DNA from: an uncultured Clostridia bacterium
Lineage (GTDB): Bacteria > Bacillota > Clostridia > Christensenellales > UBA1242
Direction of reading: 5' to 3'
Assembly: GCA_947366645.1 (NCBI GenBank)
Contig: CANBAX010000043.1
Location: forward strand, 1 to 7,285
Length of the DNA stretch: 7,285 nt
Within the stretch, counting starts at the first letter, position 1, and every line of letters begins with the position of its first letter. The notes beneath the pieces are model-generated. The model did no database searches. It worked only from the letters and a program-made list of their open reading frames with translations, and was not told the origin of the DNA. Of this stretch, positions 4,923 to 7,285 are shown in pieces. Made by a program: the position numbers and the translations under genes.

Positions 4923-6748
4923 TCAAATTGACTGTTGTATAGGTCAGCGTAAAAGCCGCCTTTTGCAAGTAATACATTATGATTACCTTGCTCAATTATA
5001 TCGCCGTCCTTCATCACAAGTATGAGGTCGGCATTTTTTATTGTGGAAAGTCTGTGTGCTATTACAAACGACGTTCGCCCCTCGGTAAGTTTATCCATTG
5101 CTTTTTGAATTAAAATCTCGGTACGGGTGTCAACACTACTTGTTGCCTCGTCTAGTATCAGCATAGGACTGTTTTGTATCATCGCTCTAGCTATCGTCAT
5201 CAGCTGTCTTTGTCCTGCGGAAATTGAAGTATTGTCGTCCAAAACTGAGTCATAACCATGTGGCAGACTTTTAATAAAGTGATGCACGCCACAAGCCTTG
5301 CAAGCCGCCTTTACATCTTCGTCAGTCACGCCTTCCTTGCTGTAAACAATGTTGTCACGCACCGTGCCTTCAAAAAGCCAAGTATCTTGAAGTACCATTG
5401 AGAAAAGGTCATGCACATTTTCTCGTGTCAGAGATGAGATAGGTACGCCGTCAATTAAAATTTCCCCGTCGTCTACTTCATAGAATCGCATAAGCAGATT
5501 TACAAGTGTGGTTTTTCCAGCACCGGTTGGGCCAACAATGGCCACCTTCTGTCCAGCTTTAACTTTGGCGGAAAAGTTGTTAATAATTGTTTTGTCTGGG
5601 TTATATCCGAATTTAATGTTTTTAAATTCAACGTTTCCTTTAATGTTTGAAAGAACTTTGGTTTTGTCACTTTCGTCGGCAAGTTCTTTTTCATCAAGAA
5701 ATTCAAAAACTCTCTCACTTGCGGCGGCGGTGGACTGTAGGTTGTTAAAAGCCTGTGCAAGTTGTGCTAAAGGTTGATTAAAAAGTCTTACATAAAGCAT
5801 GAACGCGATAATCACACCAAAGGTAATATGCCCGCTCATAGTCAGCACCGCACCAACTACGCAAACAGCCACATAGCCAAAATCTCCAATAAAATTCATG
5901 ATAGGCATCATAAGTCCGGAGATAAACTGTGATTTCCAACCACTGTTATATAGTCTTGTGTTAATCTCTTCAAACTTTTGTCTTGTTTCGCGTTTACCAT
6001 TGTAAACATTTACAATGTCGTGACCAGAGTAAACCTCTTCAATATGACCGTTTATATTTCCAAGTTCCTCTTGTTGCGATTTAAAGTGCTTTTGTGAAAA
6101 CTTCATTACAAGGGCGATAAATACAAAGCCTATTAAACTAGCGCCTATAGCGGTCAGTGCCATAATCCAGTTGGTTACAAACATCATCACGATACTTCCG
6201 ACAAGCAGGGTTAGCGAACTTACAAGTGTTGTGATAGAGTTACTTAAAGTTTGCCCTATTGTATCCACATCGTTTGTCACCCGACTTAGTACATCGCCAT
6301 AAGGTGTGCTATCCATATATTTAAGAGGAAGCCTGTTAATCTTGCTGGAAATGTCCTTTCTCATGCGTTTAGAAAGTCGCTGAGTGATAGTTGTCATAAT
6401 AAAGCCTTGAATATAACTAAATATTGCGCTCAGTCCATAAATGATAACAAGGAAAACACCAATTTCAATAATCTTTTGCATTTCAACAGGTGTGCCAAGA
6501 CTAATAAGAACTTTATTAATTTCATCGAAAACGGGGAGGGAGTTTCTAATAAGGTCGGTAAGTTCACTAACCTTATTCGGCCCAATAAGAGTAAGTACGG
6601 TGCCAGCCACAGCAAATAGTAGTGCAATTATTACGCCCCACATATGCCGTTTGCTGTACCTGAAAAGTTTTCCAAAAGAGGATTTAAAATTTTTTGGTTT
6701 TTCCACTACCCCCATACCAGCAGGGCCATGCATAGGTTTCTTAGCCAT
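4910..6748 (-). CDS. ABC exporter half-transporter, catalytic-Walker subunit of a heterodimer (BmrD/TM288-like)
   Basis: This 612-residue protein fuses a six-helix type-IV exporter membrane domain (hydrophobic segments near 36-58, 94-118, 172-192, 196-216, 284-304 and 306-324) to a C-terminal ATPase. The ATPase has Walker A GPTGAGKT (406-413), Q-loop Gln454, Walker B MLILDE (529-534) with the catalytic Glu534, D-loop SSVD (537-540) and H-loop His565 (IAHR). The signature is ISAGQ (509-513) instead of LSGGQ, with Ala for the second Gly-equivalent position. The N-terminus MAKKPMHGPAGMG is a Gly/Pro-rich tail common in this family. The ATG at 6748 overlaps the upstream TAA by one base (TAATG) and has AAAGGAGG at 6756-6763. 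Such pairs export drugs, lipids or peptides, and no substrate can be inferred here. The gene ends in the terminator at 4895-4922. Confidence 0.95.
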   Translation of the reverse strand: MAKKPMHGPAGMGVVEKPKNFKSSFGKLFRYSKRHMWGVIIALLFAVAGTVLTLIGPNKVSELTDLIRNSLPVFDEINKVLISLGTPVEMQKIIEIGVFLVIIYGLSAIFSYIQGFIMTTITQRLSKRMRKDISSKINRLPLKYMDSTPYGDVLSRVTNDVDTIGQTLSNSITTLVSSLTLLVGSIVMMFVTNWIMALTAIGASLIGFVFIALVMKFSQKHFKSQQEELGNINGHIEEVYSGHDIVNVYNGKRETRQKFEEINTRLYNSGWKSQFISGLMMPIMNFIGDFGYVAVCVVGAVLTMSGHITFGVIIAFMLYVRLFNQPLAQLAQAFNNLQSTAAASERVFEFLDEKELADESDKTKVLSNIKGNVEFKNIKFGYNPDKTIINNFSAKVKAGQKVAIVGPTGAGKTTLVNLLMRFYEVDDGEILIDGVPISSLTRENVHDLFSMVLQDTWLFEGTVRDNIVYSKEGVTDEDVKAACKACGVHHFIKSLPHGYDSVLDDNTSISAGQRQLMTIARAMIQNSPMLILDEATSSVDTRTEILIQKAMDKLTEGRTSFVIAHRLSTIKNADLILVMKDGDIIEQGNHNVLLAKGGFYADLYNSQFEEEA

Positions 6749-7285
6749 TATAGTTCCTCCTTTGATAATTGTGAAAGCGCGATTTCTTTATACACCTCGC
6801 AAGACTTTAAAAGTTCGTCATGTGTTCCCATGCCCACCATTTCGCCTTCCTCTAAGACAATGATTTTGTCTGCATGTTTGATAGTGCCAATACGCTGTGC
6901 GACAATAAGGCAGGTCGCGTCTTGAAGATGTTTGTTTAACGCCTTGCGCAGTTTTTTGTCAGTTTTGTAGTCAAGTGCGGAGAAAGAATCGTCAAATATG
7001 AAAATCTCTGGATTACGTGCAATGGCTCTTGCGATAGAAAGTCTTTGTTTTTGCCCACCAGAAACATTGCTTCCGCCCTGTGTTATCTCGCCATGATAGC
7101 CTTCTGGCATTTTTTCCACAAAGTCTTTTGCTTGTGCAATTTTCACGGCGCGCTTTATCTCTTCCTCTGTGGGTTTTGCGTCTATATCATCTCCAAAGGA
7201 GATATTGCTTGTCACAGTACCACTAAAAAGAAAGCCTTTTGTGATACATAGCCAAGTTTGTTGTGAAGGTCTTGTATTTTATAGT
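6748..7285 (-). CDS. ABC exporter half-transporter, degenerate-site subunit (BmrC/TM287-like), C-terminal part, with a frameshift
   Basis: Only the end of the ATPase domain is in the window. It shows signature NVSGGQKQR, Walker B IFIFDDS with Asp in place of the catalytic Glu, SALD, and IVAQR with Gln in place of the H-loop His. Both substitutions mark the non-catalytic site of heterodimeric exporters, whose partner is the next gene. The frame that encodes SGTVTSNISFGDD runs back into a TAA at 7279-7281. A different frame from the edge encodes LHNKLGYVSQKAF, the expected Q-loop region, and stops at 7212-7214. The two frames join at a T5 tract (7225-7229); one missing base would restore an uninterrupted QKAF-FSGTV sequence. 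It could be a sequence error, a real mutation or recoding. A GTG at 7215 is not a credible start, because it lies inside the ATPase domain after Walker A. Stop TAA (6748-6750) overlaps the next ATG. Confidence 0.88.
6756..6763 (-). promoter_or_regulatory. Ribosome binding site for translational coupling of the exporter pair
   Basis: AAAGGAGG on the reverse strand lies within the last codons of the upstream subunit (encoding KEE), 7 bases before the ATG of the second subunit. With the TAATG overlap it allows terminating ribosomes to restart, which suits two proteins needed in equal amounts. Confidence 0.85.

Noticed and set aside
1..7285. CRISPR arrays, tRNA or rRNA genes, insertion sequences, phage or defence genes.
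   Set aside because: No spaced direct repeats, cloverleaf-like sequence, transposase motifs or terminal inverted repeats were seen. The coding content is housekeeping genes plus an exporter.

Overview
The window is an AT-rich bacterial chromosome segment around a replication origin. It carries dnaN (partial), an oriC-like intergenic region, dnaA, an unrecognised 158-residue gene, recF, a SIMPL-domain secreted protein gene, and a two-gene ABC exporter operon cut by the right edge. Low GC, strong AGGAGG-type ribosome binding sites, TTGACA/TATAAT-type promoters with extended -10 elements, and a B. subtilis-like dnaA-oriC-dnaN arrangement point to Bacillota, probably a Clostridia-type lineage. 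I cannot name a species.

Left part (1-2411, minus strand): dnaA is read towards the origin and dnaN away from it. The gap between them (738-1000) holds near-consensus DnaA boxes. It also holds seven phase-contiguous TAN trinucleotides next to a box in the order and orientation of the B. subtilis DnaA-trio, an AT-only inverted repeat, and the dnaN promoter. A further DnaA box overlaps the dnaA stop codon.

Middle part (2412-4869, plus strand): the 114-bp gap upstream of dnaA holds back-to-back promoters, one for dnaA and one for the 158-residue gene. That gene ends inside its own intrinsic terminator. recF follows behind its own promoter, whose predicted start point falls on the recF ATG, so the recF mRNA is probably leaderless. 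A SIMPL/YggE-family protein gene lies 68 bp after recF and has a strong ribosome binding site. Placing recF upstream of dnaA and divergent from it differs from the common dnaA-dnaN-recF order.

Right part (4895-7285, minus strand): two ABC exporter half-transporters are translationally coupled (TAATG) and end in an intrinsic terminator convergent with the SIMPL gene. Their ATPase motifs are complementary: one has Walker-B Asp-Asp and an H-loop Gln with an intact signature, while the other has canonical Walker B and H-loop with a degenerate signature. This is the pattern of heterodimeric exporters such as TM287/288 and BmrCD. The upstream half-transporter has a one-base frameshift at an A5/T5 tract near 7225-7229, close to the window edge.

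I see no CRISPR array, tRNA, rRNA or insertion sequence. The least ordinary items are the putative leaderless recF, the unrecognised gene sharing the dnaA promoter region, the frameshift, and the fine structure of the origin.
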